Assembly: GCA_963693085.1 (NCBI GenBank)
Contig: OY856409.1
Coordinates: forward strand, 1,166,759,249-1,166,823,248
DNA: 64,000 bases
Source: Alisma plantago-aquatica
Taxonomy: Eukaryota; Streptophyta; Magnoliopsida; Alismatales; Alismataceae
Direction: 5' to 3'
Positions 45,617-56,942 of the stretch are shown one piece after another. Position 1 is the stretch's first letter. Every line of letters begins with the position of its first letter. The position numbers and the translations under genes are program-made. The notes below the pieces were generated by a model. That model saw nothing but the letters and a program-made list of their open reading frames with translations, did no database searches and was not told the DNA's origin.

Positions 45617-47127
45617 TTGAACATTGCTCGCCCTCGAGCAACTAAACCTTAGAATAGAATTGCCAGAGTCAACTAAAGAACAAATCATCACAACATACAT
45701 CCCATATGGTCCCCACCGGACATTCACATACCGGCCCTCACTAACCACAAAATGATAATTATCCTAAAGGTGACAGTAATCGTACATAAAAGATATTAAC
45801 CTCAAACTGATGAACACTATCACATAAGGCAGTTAACATAATAAAATTCGCCGGTCCAGACTTAGTGCATCTTGTGTTCTTCTAAACTACATTGCTCGCC
45901 CTAGCTACCATCTACATGGAAGCGGTTCTCATGATATTCACTAGTGAGGAGAAATTCACGGTGGCCTACCAATCTGAGCAACGGGTGGATGAAATAGGTG
46001 GCTCATGGAAGAAGTGGAAGAATTATATGATTTCAACATGCATAAAACAAAAATGCCCTAAATGATGCAAATGCACTAACCATCCGTCTCAAAATGAGAT
46101 GGATATCTTAGTAAACTACCTCATGTAAACAATTATCTTGAAATACAGGTGAGATTATGTTCCTTTCTCCTTCTTATTCTTGTTCCTTCTGAATAACTTT
46201 TTTTTTTAATTTCCGATTTTTTTTCTTCTTTTTTTTTCATTACAAACCCTTGTATCCATGATTGACAATGAATACTTATTGGGATTATATTTTCTGCATA
46301 GCTCGAATATTTTCACTATTTGGAAAGTATGGAACAAATTAACTCACCATTAAAGAATAAATGAAGTACATGACACACTTTATGCATAAAAGTTATGAAT
46401 GCAACTACATGACATGCACCTAAGGGTAATGTGCATGTATACCTATTCTAATTTTTTTTTCTTATTTTTCATGCAAAACAAATGAAGGTGATTGCAATGT
46501 AAGTCCTATCTACATGCCATGCAATCAAAAAGGTTAAAACCGTACTTTACTTCCAAATCTTGGGTGGATTGTTAAAACAATGAGGTGGACAGATCACAAG
46601 ACTAGTTGACTGAACCTTTGAAAAAAATATTATATGTCCCTCCTTACTGACTTGTGTAGTAGCTAAGAGGTTTTTTCTCTCTTACTTCAAATTAAAGTCT
46701 AATTATCATTTGGTCAGTTTAGGCTCAAACAATCAATTCCGTCCACTTTCATGAATCATTAGGAATATACAGTCGTGATTTTTTTGTTTTAAAGTTGACA
46801 AAACCAATCATTTTCTAAGTCAGGTGATCAGGGTTTAAACAACACTCAAGCTTGTGAACACTCAAAAAATTTTAGTTTCCCTCAATTCCCCATGCACATG
46901 CAACTGAGATGACTCAACATTAAAGACATCCACGATTACACTAGATAGATTGTGGATCCTAAAACAAACTAAGATTGCAGAAAACAAATGACAGGAAACA
47001 AAAGCAATAAAACTAAAAACAGAGAAAATAAAAGATAGATCTGTTCCAACTACCCCCCCTAAGCTTGAATCTGACTATGGCCTCATAGTAAAAAACAATC
47101 TTAAAGGTTGGAACAGAGATACCTCTT
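45617..47127 (-). other. Noncoding 3' region of Athila-type element
   Basis: AT-rich, no gene seen. At 47053-47070 a second C-rich word followed by TAAGCTTGAA repeats the PPT context of 45606-45620, about 1.45 kb upstream in element sense. Poly-T/A tracts occur at 46198-46240. Confidence 0.6.
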
Positions 47128-48858
47128 TTACTGTTCAGGTGGAGGTGGGTACTGCGGAGCCATAGGGTTCCAGGATGGATACTCCCCCTAGAAGCTTGGA
47201 TCAAACTGGGCCCTAGGTGGAGGTTGTGGATAGCCTCCAAAGTAATTTTGGCTCCAATAGTGGTCATAAAAGGGCTCCTGTTGCATCTCCATCCGTTGCA
47301 ACCGATCATGAATTTGTTGTTGGTTGTCCAGGAGAAGACGCTCGTTCTCAAACATTTCCCTTTGATTGTCCAGCAACCGGTTTGTAGTGTCTTGAATACC
47401 GGTGTACATCGCCATGTGATGCTACTGCGTCTGTTGTATGTCCTGCAGCATAGTATACATACCCTGCATAGAATAGGCATCCTCGCTTGGCTGCGAGGGC
47501 GGTGGTGGTGGTGGCGTAGGCTGTGATGATGAAGATGCACCCGGATGCATCCGAGGACACTTCCGTGGTGCCACTCATGCTCAAAGAGGTGTAAATGCCT
47601 CCTCTTCCTCCTCAACCTCGTCATCATTTCCGTCGTCGCCACCGTTTTCATCGGAGTGGGCGATGGCTATGATTGGCCATCAGAAGTGTTGCACCCCTTC
47701 AATGTTGAAGACCGGATCGGGCAGCGAGCATTCCTGGTAGGCGTGGTTGATGTGGCAGTGTGCATACGCCAAACCATCTCGAAGAAGAATGAGATTGGAC
47801 CGGTGCAAATGTTGCAAGTACACCTTGCTCCTGTTGGATAGAGGAGTGAGCTGCTGGAAATTCAAACCGAGGTATGAAGCCAGCTTGGTGATGAGCCCGC
47901 CGAAGTGAATCGATGCTTTCCTCGTACTCCTCTTCACTGCCAAAACTCTCTGTAGAAAGAAGGCACCCCAATTGCATTCTTGATGCTTCAGGAGCTTGTA
48001 CAAAAAGAATAAGTCCGTCACCTAAAACTTGCTGAGGGCCAAATCACCCCGAGCAAACAATGTCGAACTGAGCATCCGGTGCAGAATCCAGATGAAAGGG
48101 TGCTCAAAATCAGCTAACGCAACATTATGGTAGCTTATTGACTTCCTCGGCGGCACCGTAACCAGCTCGGAGAAGATGGCATCATAGTCGGTGCGGTTTT
48201 TCGGGCACCGGTAGTCGGACCGCGAGTGGTTCTAGTTGAAGATCACGTTGAACTACCAGAGTGTAAGGGTGTAGTCATTGTTGTACAATCGGAACGACAC
48301 TCGACCCTTAATCCACTTGCGGTCAGTGGCTATGACGTCATTGGGCATGACGCATATGTCAAGTGACGCCATGAACTCAGCCACCAATTCCTTGTACGTG
48401 GGCCACTCGCTGAAGAACTGTTGGCCATCAGCATGATACTCCAGCTCATCATGCCATCTCTCCATGTGTCGGGCCTGTCCTTTCAGCACGTAGCCAAGGT
48501 TTGCTTCGAACCCGAGGTTGCGGATGGTGTCTCGTTCAACATAATGGGTCGGCTCTATATTCCTCTTCAGAATCTCCTCGTATATCTTCTTCACCTCCGC
48601 GGATGGATGAATCAGCCGCGGGCGTGCAACTGACGCGGTCGGAGGTGGCACAAACTCCGGGATGTCCATCGGATTCGTGCATGAAGACGACACACCAGCT
48701 ACATGCAACATGATTGCGAGAGAAGGAGGAATCGAAAGGGAGCTCGGTGAAGATCGGAGAAGGGAATCTCCGCTCGATGAAGAACTAGCTCGGTGTTGCT
48801 CGTCGTCGGGCTTGGACAGCTCTGGAACACGCTCGGCACAAGTGGAGGAAGATTGCAC
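47128..48858 (-). pseudogene. Third ORF, Athila ORF / PF20167-like protein
   Basis: After integrase, Athila elements carry an extra ORF, sometimes called env-like; its role is unknown. One minus-strand frame from an ATG at 48858 runs about 576 codons to TAA at 47128-47130. It has a Ser-rich start, a central domain with VSFRLYNNDYTLTLW, FNVIFN and HPFIWILHRM that resembles the 'putative plant transposon protein' family, an acidic stretch, Pro-rich text, and a Gln/Met-rich coiled-coil-like tail (LLDNQREMFENERLLLDNQQQ). I see no signal peptide or clear membrane helix, so 'env' is not supported. In-frame stops: TAG at 48253, 48232 and 48022, TGA at 47680, two TGA near 47575-47582 and TAG near 47424 (plus-strand low coordinates). 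Confidence 0.75.
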
Positions 48859-48925
48859 TGAAGGTGTGATGTCATCTGATGCAACTACTCCTCATATATA
48901 GCCATGGCCGGCGCTACTGTCCGCC

Positions 48926-49479
48926 CATCGATACCATCGACGCGAGTCGATGGTATCGACTCGGGTAGCACGATCCGTACCTTCGCGAGTATCGACGGTT
49001 GTCGATGGCTGGATCTGTGGGGCCCGGATTACTGACGTGTCGATACTATCGACGCGGGTCGATAGTATCGACCCATCCCCCGGATCGACTTCTTGGCTGC
49101 TACAATCATCGTTGATCTTTCCTCACGGATCATTGATGTGGCGCGTCGATAGTATCGACGCGAGTCGATAGTATCGACTCTCTGATTAGGGCAAACCCTC
49201 GCGAGGCCCGACCACCACCTTCTTGGCATGAATGTGTCGATACCATCGACACACCCGTCGATGGTATCGACTTTCCTGAGACGATTTGTTCTGAAAATCT
49301 TCAGAGATCTCGATAGTATTGACACCCATGTCGATACCATCGACTGCTTCTTGCGATATGCCTGTTGGTAAGTCGATACCATCGACGAGGTCATCGATGG
49401 TATCGACGCAGTGCGATTCCTGCAATCGCCAACCTGTACCATGGTCGATACCATCGACACAAGGGTCGATGGTATCGAC
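48926..49479. repeat. Internal quasi-palindrome array (7 pairs and a half)
   Basis: Seven pairs of the same 15-base word as in the LTRs (near 48926, 49039, 49146, 49236, 49309, 49373, 49445) plus a half copy near 48985, with pair spacers of 4-7 bases and pair-to-pair distances of about 65-110 bases. It lies between the third ORF and the integrase stop. The long minus frames here (49029-49514, 161 codons; 49186-49425) read VDTID/VDGID repeats and are a by-product of the array. Confidence 0.9.
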
Positions 49480-49654
49480 TCTGCCTCAGCCCTGCACATG
49501 TAACAAACGATCACGGTATCTTTTTTACACTACAAACTAAGTGAAAACAAATTAAACTATGAATGTAAATGAACTAAACTAAGGTACCAATGGTTGGGTT
49601 GCCTCCTAACAAGCGCCCTTATTTAACGTCTTAGGCCAGACGACTTGAATCACA

Positions 49655-51433
49655 TCATGCATCTGAAAGTGAAATAATTTTGACCTCATTCACCTTCCTC
49701 GTGTAATCTTTGCCAAAATATAGATTCAACCTCTGTCCATTCACCAAAAATGTCGTCTCACCATCGCGCACCAAGATTGTGCCATGTGGTTTGACCTCTT
49801 CCACCGTGAATGGCCCACTCCATCGGGATTTTAGCTTCCCGGGATGCAACTCCAGCCTTGAATTGAACAACAACACATGATCTCCCTTCTTGAAGGTGTG
49901 CATATGAATGTGGCGATCGTGGATCAACTTAGTGCGCTCCTTGTATATCCGAGAGTTCTCATATGCAGTCATGCATAGCTCATCCAATTCATTTAATTCA
50001 AGCAATCTCTTCTTCCCCGCCTCATCATAACTCAAGTTGAGCTTTCTTAGCGCCCAGTGTGCTTTGTGCTCTAACTCCACCGGTAAGTGACAAGCCCGGC
50101 CGTACGCCAACCTAAAAGGCGTGGTGCCTATAGGTGTCTTGTATGCCGTCCTATATGTCCACAATGCATCCGGCAGTAAGGCACTCCAGTTCTTCCTCGT
50201 GGAAGCCACCATACGCTCCAAGATTTTCTTAATTTCGCGATTGGAGACCTCCACCTGTCCTTGAGTTTGCGGGTGATACGGGGTACCTATGTTATGTTTG
50301 ATCCTGTATTTCTTCAATAATTCCGAGAACTTTTGATTCTTAAAGTGCGTACCCCCATCACTGATGATCATTCGGGGCACTCCAAACCTGTAGAAAATAT
50401 GTTCCTTAACGAATCTGCACACTATAGTAGAATCATTAGTCCTTGTGGGTATTGCTTCTACCCACTTCGACACATAATCAACAACTAAGAGGATATATAA
50501 ATTCAAATTTGAGGACACAAAGGGTCCCATGAAATCTATACCCCATAGGTCAAATACCTCAACCTCTTGGAAGACATTTAGGGGCATCTCTTGTCTCTTT
50601 GAAATGTTACCCGCCCTTTGGCAGGAATCACATTGTCTCACGAACTCATAGGTGTCTCGGAACAAGGTAGGCCAATATAGGCCACTTTCCAACACTTTGG
50701 CCGCCGTACGAGAGCTTGCGTGGTGTTCGCCCGTAGGTAGAGTATGGCAGTGATGAAGAACACTCTCGTATTCTGCCTCAGGTACACACCTACATAGAAC
50801 ACCATCCCTGCATTGCTTCAAAAGAATAGGATCATCCCAAAAATAATATCGTAGAGAATGGAAAAACTTCTTCTTTTCTTGATATGTCCAATCTTCTGGG
50901 ATGATCCTGCAAGCAAGATAATTCACAATATAGGAAAACCAAGGATCTTTAGAATTCACTTTCAACAATTGTTCATCTGGAAATGTCTCGGTTATGGGTA
51001 TGTGTAAATCTTTTTCATCTACCGTCTCTAACCTAGACAAATGATCCTCTACAACATTCTCAATCCCCGCCTTGTCTTTAATTTCGATATCAAATTCTTG
51101 TAGGAGCAAGATCCACCTAATCAATCTAGGTTTGGCATCTTTTTTCTCCATCAAATATTTAATAGCGGCGTGATCAGTCCAAACAACTACTTTCGATCCA
51201 ACTAAATATTGCCTAAACTTTTCAAAAGCAAAAACAACAACAAGAAATTCTTTTTCAGTAGTTGTGTAATTTAATTGGGCATCATTCAAAGTCTTAGAAG
51301 CATAAAAGATTATAGCGGGTTTATTATCCACCCGCTGTCCCAACACAGCTCCTACAGCAAAATCCGATGCGTCACACATGAGTTCGAATGGCTTAGTCCA
51401 ATCCGGTATTTGAACAACCGGTGCGGAAATCAA
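49655..51433 (-). pseudogene. Ty3 RNase H and integrase
   Basis: The 592-codon open frame holds RNase H at its start (D21 in MCDASD, E60/E62 in TTEKE, D87 in VWTDH), then the integrase zinc segment (His-rich [12 protein letters not shown] near 227-238, C268 and C271), then the DDE core: D300 in WGIDFMGP, D359 in SDGGTHF, E395 in GQVEVSN. A C-terminal region follows to the end. RNase H removes template RNA; integrase inserts the DNA copy. All catalytic residues are present. It should be translated as part of one polyprotein with RT, but a one-base deletion near 51480-51485 puts it in another frame, so it is split from RT. Confidence 0.93.
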
Positions 51434-51441
51434 TTTCTCCT

Positions 51442-52983
51442 TCAGTACGTTGAACGCGTGTAAGCATTTGTCATTGAAATAAAAAACGACATCTTTTCGA
51501 GAAGCTCAGATAGATGTTTGGCGATTTTAGAAAAATCTTTTATGAATCGATGATAAAATCTGGCGTAGCCTAAGAAACTCCTTACCCCTTTTACCGAATT
51601 TGGTGGGGGCAATTTAGAAATTACTTCAATTTTAACCGAATCTACCTCCAAACCTTTGTTAGACACTTTATGTCCTAGCACTATCCCTTCACTTACCATC
51701 ATATGACATTTCTCCCAGTTGAGGACCAAATGTGTGTCCTCACATCTCTGTAACACCTTATCCAAATTATAAAGGCATTCATCAAACGAAGCACCATAAA
51801 CCGAAAAATCATCCATAAAGACTTCAAGACAGCGTTCTACCATATCTGAAAAAATGGCGAGCATACAACGCTGAAAAGTCGCTGGTGCATTGCATAATCC
51901 AAAGGGCATGCGGCGATACGCAAAAGTTCCATAAGGACAAGTGAAAGTCGATTTCTCTTGGTCCTTAGGGTCAATTGAAATCTGATTATATCCTGAATAC
52001 CCATCCAGAAAACAGAAATGAGATCGGCCGACTAAGCACTCTAGAATTTGATCAATAAATGGGAGAGGAAAATGATCCTTCAGCGTAGCGGCATTAAGAC
52101 GTCGGTAATCAATACATACTCGCCACCCGGTTACCAAACGGGTGGTGACATGTTCATTTAAAATATTTTGAGTGACAGTAATACCCCCCTTTTTAGGGAC
52201 TACCTGAGTGGGACTTACCCATGTCGAGTCTGAAATCGCATAGATGATACCTGCGGAGAGAAGCTTAATCACCTCTTTCTTCACCACCTCCATCATGCTC
52301 GGATTCAGTCGACGTTGCGGTTGGATTACTGGCTTGGCTCCCTCCTCGAGCCGAATCTTATGCTGACACAAAGTAGGGGAAATCCCCTTAATATCTGCAA
52401 CAGACCACCCAAATGCTCCCCGGTGGTTCTTCAGCACTATTAACAATTGGTCTTCCTCTTCCGCACTCAGATATGTAGAAATGATCACAGGTAACTTTTC
52501 TTCCTCCGCTAGAAAGGCGTATTTAAGATGCGGTGGCAGTGGCTTTAATTCTAACTCCGGCGGGCAGATCAAGGATGGTTGAAGCGGAGGGGGAAGTTCA
52601 CCTAAATCTTCATAATACCTCGCATAGAAGCATGGAAGCATATGAAGCATATTGGCACACTCCTTGAGTGATTTGCTTCTCATCCAATCATGAGTGATGT
52701 TGACTAAACAAGCCTCCAATGGTAATTCTGGATATGCATCAAAAACTGAATTTTCTATAGCATCATCCTCCGTAGAGGGAGGAATGTCCTCATTCTCATC
52801 ATTCGAGAACCCGACAGCCTTGCAAAGGGATACTACTTTGGTCTGCTCCATGATGTCTACAGCCAAAGTCCCTTTGTCCACCTTGGTCATTACATGAGCC
52901 ATATCCAGAAATGGCTTCCCTAGACAAAGTGAGATGGTATTATCAAAATGTTTTACCATGTGGCATTGCTCCTTGGATTTAGG
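51442..52983 (-). pseudogene. Ty3 reverse transcriptase (Athila type)
   Basis: The 505-codon frame (ATG 52959) contains the RT core: the W-V-C-DYR-LNAATLKDHFPLPF block, FLDGYSGYNQI (first catalytic Asp), MPFGLCNAPATFQRCM, the catalytic FMDDFSVYG at about residue 383, and GHKVSNKGLEVD. It copies element RNA to DNA in the particle. Its first 40 residues hold a second protease-tail-like motif (LCLGKPFLDMAHVMTKVDKGTLAV). A non-canonical insert after PKKGG (ITVTQNILNEH) is common in Athila RTs. The frame ends early at 51442 because of a one-base loss, and a TAA at 52984-52986 separates it from the protease. Confidence 0.93.
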
Positions 52984-53862
52984 TTAAGTGGCGCTAGAAG
53001 GCATGACCATCTCAAATCGGTCATCGGCTATACCCAAGGTCAACCGACCTCTCCCCATCTCGAGTATCATGTCGGCTGTAGCTTGGAATGGTCTTCCGAG
53101 TAGTAGTTCATTGCCTTGTTCATCTTGCATCTCCATGACGACAAAATCTGCAGGAAATACAAATCTATCCACTTTCACAAGCACATCTTCACAAATCCCA
53201 TACGGTTTCACCACAGAGTTATCCACCAATTGAATTGTCATGTTTCTTGGCCTTGACTCCTTTAATCCCAACTTCTTGAATGTAGAAAGGGGCATTAAAT
53301 TGATGCTTGCTCCTGAGTCACATAATGCTTCACCAAATTTGACTTTCCCGATATAGCATGAAATGTTGAAACAACCCGGATCTTGCCTCTTTGGTGGCAA
53401 TGTGCCCATGATAAAGGCACTCACCTGCTCCTTAAGCACAACTACTTCAGTGTTCGGGATTTTTCTCTTCTTGGTGATGATGTCCTTTAGAACTTTACCG
53501 TAAGACAGAATTTGCTCAATAGCTTCCAATAGAGGGATGTTGACTGAAAGCTTTCTAAAACTGTCTAAGAACTTTTTGAATTGGGCGTCTACCTTCCTTG
53601 CCTTAGCACGGTTCAGATAAGGGACCGGTACAGCCTGTGCCCTTTGATGCGGTGGCACATAGGGTGTCTGTTTCTTAGGCCCTTCCTCCTCTGCAATATG
53701 ATCTTCAGTATCATCCACTGTTGTGTCATCAACTGGTTCTGTGACCGGTACGAGCAACTCCTTAGTGGCCTCAACTTCAATTTCAGCTTGGGGTTTGCTT
53801 GCTTCATCAGCCCTGGGATTTAACAATTTCTTGCCACTTCTTAGCAAGATGGCCTTCGCTTA
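52984..53862 (-). pseudogene. Athila-type aspartic protease
   Basis: The 288-codon frame opens with LRSGKKL, the usual gag-protease linker word, and includes VNIPLLEAIEQI and an aspartic protease with CDSGASINLMPL near residue 176 (catalytic D-S-G), NMTIQLVDNS and the LLLGRPF flap-side motif. It matures the Gag-Pol polyprotein. It is in the same frame as gag upstream (TAA 53860-53862 between them) and as RT downstream (TAA 52984-52986). The protease domain itself looks intact. Confidence 0.88.
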
Positions 53863-55140
53863 TTGGTTTCCTCCTGGAACATTAATATTTCCCGGAAAAC
53901 CTGGATGTGCTGGCTTCTTCAAACTGGCTATCTCCATAGCCATCTGTGCCATATATGTCTCTATTGTCCTCATTTGAGCCCCATGGCTCTGCAGTGTCTG
54001 CCCGAATTGGTTCATGAACTCCCCTTGTTGCTTTATTTGCTGGCCAAAAGTAGCCATGAGTTCTTGGTTTTTCTTTATCACTTGATTGAGAAGCTCTGTG
54101 CTCTTATCCTCCGCTACTGGCTGGGGTTTAGCATCCAGATCCTGCAAGAAGTTATTTGGATCCTTCTAGGAGAACTTCTTATCTTTCCTCCATGAATAGT
54201 CGTTGTTCCTGTAGCCTTGCTGCTACCTCATAAATTTCACTTGAGCCTCGTCCTCGGAATCAGTATCCTCCTTTGCAAGCAATTTCTTTGCAAGAAGATC
54301 CATCTTCTCATTCAAATCCTTTATTGCTTTAGATTCACCTACTACTCGAACCTGCTCCACGACACCTCTTTCGCCCCATGATTGTTTCTTTGCCATGTTC
54401 TTTAAGATCTCCCAACATCTAGTGTCTGTGTTATTCAAGAAGAATCTGGAACCGGCTGAATCGAGGTTGCTTCTATCATGCTCGGAGAGAGCAAAATAGA
54501 AGATCTTGACTTGTGTCTCCTTATCAAGCCCATGATGCGGGCATCGCTTGAGCATGATCTGAAACCTTTCCCATGTCTCAGAATAGGTCTCTCCTACTTG
54601 TTGGGTGAAGTTGTGGATCTTTCTTATCATATCATTGGTCTTCTTGGGCAGAAAGAACCTCTCGAAAAAAACCTCCACCATGTGGTCCCAAGACTCCACA
54701 TATTCATCGTCCAAGTTATGTAGCCATTCGCGTGCAATTCCCGCTAGAGAACTCGGGAAGAGCTTCAAGTAGAGCACATCTTATAGAAATCTATCGATTT
54801 TTATCATATCACAATTCTCCACAAATTGACTTATGTGCGTGACGGGGTCTTCATTTTTGAGCCCATGGAAAGCATTCGACTTCACCAAGTTGATTAAAGC
54901 CGGATCAATCTTGTATGTCGGAATATTCACCGCTTGCTTCTTGATCGGCCCCTTGGAAGCGGATGAGGAAGAAGCCTTGATCTTCTCCCATATTGTCTGT
55001 GGCTCGTCCATCTTTTCTTGTTCGGGTTCAAAAAGTATATCCTCTAGATGGTCTTGATTATACTCGCCTTCATCTTCCGGTCCTGGCAGCGGAACCACTG
55101 GTGCATGTTGTGTGTAATCTGTGCTACGCGTCTGCACCAT
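53863..55140 (-). pseudogene. Athila-type gag
   Basis: One frame from ATG at 55140 (MVQTRS) in three open pieces: 54781-55140, 54223-54777 and 53860-54147. Retrotransposon Gag motifs follow in order: HISQFVENCDMIKID, LKLFPSSLAGIAREWL, ETWERFQIML, RCPHHGLDK, then a Gln-rich coiled stretch (QQIKQQGEFMNQFGQ). Gag forms the particle that packages element RNA. Stops at 54781 (TAA), 54223 (TAG), 54166 (TAG) and 53860 (TAA) break it. No CCHC knuckle is seen. The ATG lies about 180 bases into the internal region from the 5' LTR. Confidence 0.88.
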
Positions 55141-55297
55141 GCACAGTACCTACAAATAGAGAAATTTAATTTCAGTACAGTGCTTGACGATTGCAAATAT
55201 TTAGAAAATAGATTATAATTTTTGGAATGATAAAAAAAATAAAAATGTGGCCTAGAGTGGACTCTCACAGCACTCGAAGTGCCGACTAATTTCCGTA

Positions 55298-55315
55298 TCC
55301 CCGGTAACGGCGCCA
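55298..55315 (-). promoter_or_regulatory. Primer binding site, tRNA-Asp type
   Basis: Minus strand TGGCGCCGTTACCGGGGA, six bases inside the 5' LTR. It differs by one base from TGGCGCCGTTGCCGGGGA, the tRNA-Asp site typical of Athila/Tat elements. Confidence 0.88.
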
Positions 55316-55321
55316 AAAACT

Positions 55322-56937
55322 TGATGCAGATTTACCTTGCGCAGAAACGCAAGTGAACGCGTCGAAGTAGTACAGGCCTTTGTGAGGCCCGAGTCGAACT
55401 CAGGGATACGTGAAATCATCGGGGACTCCTACTAACTACTCACGATCAGCTAAGCCGATTAAATAGTTGAGAGTTGTTGTTAAAATTAAAAGAAAATAAA
55501 AACAAAACAAAACAATCAATCGATTAAATGTTGGTTTAATCAATTCAAAAGAAGATCTTTAGGGTTGCGGTTTCACCACGGGTTTTCATTGCATTAAATC
55601 CTATATAGCTACTCAATTTTATCTCTCTATCTAGGTAGTGGCCTGAAATCATAATTGCCCACTGTCGTGGTACAATTCACTACCTATGCCTAGGTCGGTT
55701 CCACCGTCGTAGTAACCTATACCCTAAACTAGGTGCATTAGGAACGACCTCTCAGTATCCACCATTAATCTTACACCACCTTGTTCAAGGGATTTGTCAA
55801 TTAATGTAAATTTCGTCTCTTTTCAACTGTTAATTCTTCTTTCAAAGCAATTAAGGGCATTAGGTTATTATTATGGTGATCAAGCATAACAATATATTAG
55901 AGAAAACGAAATTATACCATGGATTTAAGAGATAAGATATGAATTACTATTATAAAATCATCATACAATGAATCCCCGGGCTACTCCCGGTCCTAAAGAC
56001 AAAGGGGATTAGCCCCGCATGTTCATCTCAGAGTACAATGTGGAGAAGAAAAAGGGAAACATGAAGGAAAACGTGATTGAGTGATTAAACCCCTGAACGG
56101 AGAAGGTCCAATCGATCCTTGGCGTGGAATCCGCATTCTCCTGCCTTTCGGTGGTGGAATAGGTCTTCTTCAGCGTCCGGATCGGCTGGGGCGTGCTCTC
56201 GTGCTCTGTTCTTCTCTCCTTGCTCTTCGGGATGTGTGCAACAACTAATGATGTCCTCTCCCAGTCAAGGGCGCCGTCATTAGGTATATCTCTCGAATTA
56301 GGTCGCCAATTAACCACGGTCGTCCGATTAAGATTAATATGAAACAAACTCATATCTGACGGTGTCGATACCATCGACGTGGGTCGATGGTATCGACCTG
56401 GCATGATAGTGGCAATCCTTCTTTTCTTTCGTCTGTGCGCCTGATGTCATCTCGATACCATCAACTCGGGTCGATGGTATCGACGAACCTGTAGCGAGGG
56501 TTTTGTCGTTTTGTGTCACTGTAGCTCCACCAGTCGATAGTATCGACATTTTGGTCGATAGTATCGATGCACTTCTGGCCAGCAACCTGATGGTATCTCG
56601 ATACCATCGACATCCCTGTCGATAGTATCGACTTTCTTCTGGTCCTTGCGGCTGGCAACCTGTGGTCCGGTCGATGGTATCAACCACCGTCGATGGTATC
56701 GACGGCATCAGATACTTGTTTTTCCTGAAATTATCACACGGAACCACAATAAATCCACACAAAATATATTCTTTCGATAATTAATACTCAAAATTCTTAA
56801 ATAAAGGGAATTTGACATAAAGAAGTAGCATGGACCAAAATGAATGAATTATGCAACATTAACCATGAAAATGACTAATAAATGCATAAAACACATATCA
56901 AACAAGTATATAAATGCAACTCAAAATCATCGCATCT
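55322..56937 (-). repeat. 5' LTR of Athila-type element
   Basis: Plus-strand start TGATGCAGATTTA, end ATCGCATCT followed by GTAAG. It carries the array at 56364-56703 with one word more than the 3' LTR. The plus-strand terminal base is T where the 3' LTR has A. Confidence 0.9.
56364..56703. repeat. Quasi-palindrome array, 5' LTR (10 copies)
   Basis: Five pairs of GTCGATRSTATCGAC or complement. Compared with the 3' LTR, the last pair is complete here (GTCGATGGTATCAAC and GTCGATGGTATCGAC, 56670-56703), so the 3' LTR has lost one word and its spacer. Confidence 0.9.
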
Positions 56938-56942
56938 GTAAG
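56938..56942. repeat. TSD (GTAAG) of complete Athila-type element, right copy
   Basis: Matches 44003-44007. Confidence 0.85.

Larger units (their letters stand above)
44008..56937 (-). mobile_element. Complete Athila-type Ty3/gypsy element, 12.9 kb
   Basis: Full structure on the minus strand: 5' LTR 55322-56937, PBS 55298-55315, gag, protease, RT, RNase H-integrase, array region, third ORF, PPT, 3' LTR 44008-45603, with 5-bp TSD GTAAG. The LTR boundary words are TGATGC...GCATCA, except that the outermost base of the 5' LTR is T on the plus strand (AGATGC instead of TGATGC). LTRs are similar but not identical: by eye about 8 differences in the first 130 bases. Gag to RT share one frame broken by five stops, a one-base deletion lies between RT and RNase H, and the third ORF has several stops, so it is not autonomous now. 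Confidence 0.95.

Noticed and set aside
47128..48858. Third ORF as a viral-type envelope protein
   Set aside because: No signal peptide, transmembrane helix or cleavage-site pattern is visible; the central domain fits a plant transposon protein family instead.
48926..49479. CRISPR-like array, because of regularly spaced short palindromic repeats
   Set aside because: Words occur in both orientations and as close pairs, spacing is irregular, spacers are not of uniform length, and the context is a plant retrotransposon.
48253..49514. Minus-strand open frames with VDTID/VDGID repeats (for example 161 codons at 49029-49514) as a repeat protein
   Set aside because: The repeats follow directly from the 15-base DNA word read in several frames, in the LTRs too; no start context or conserved frame is shared by the clusters.
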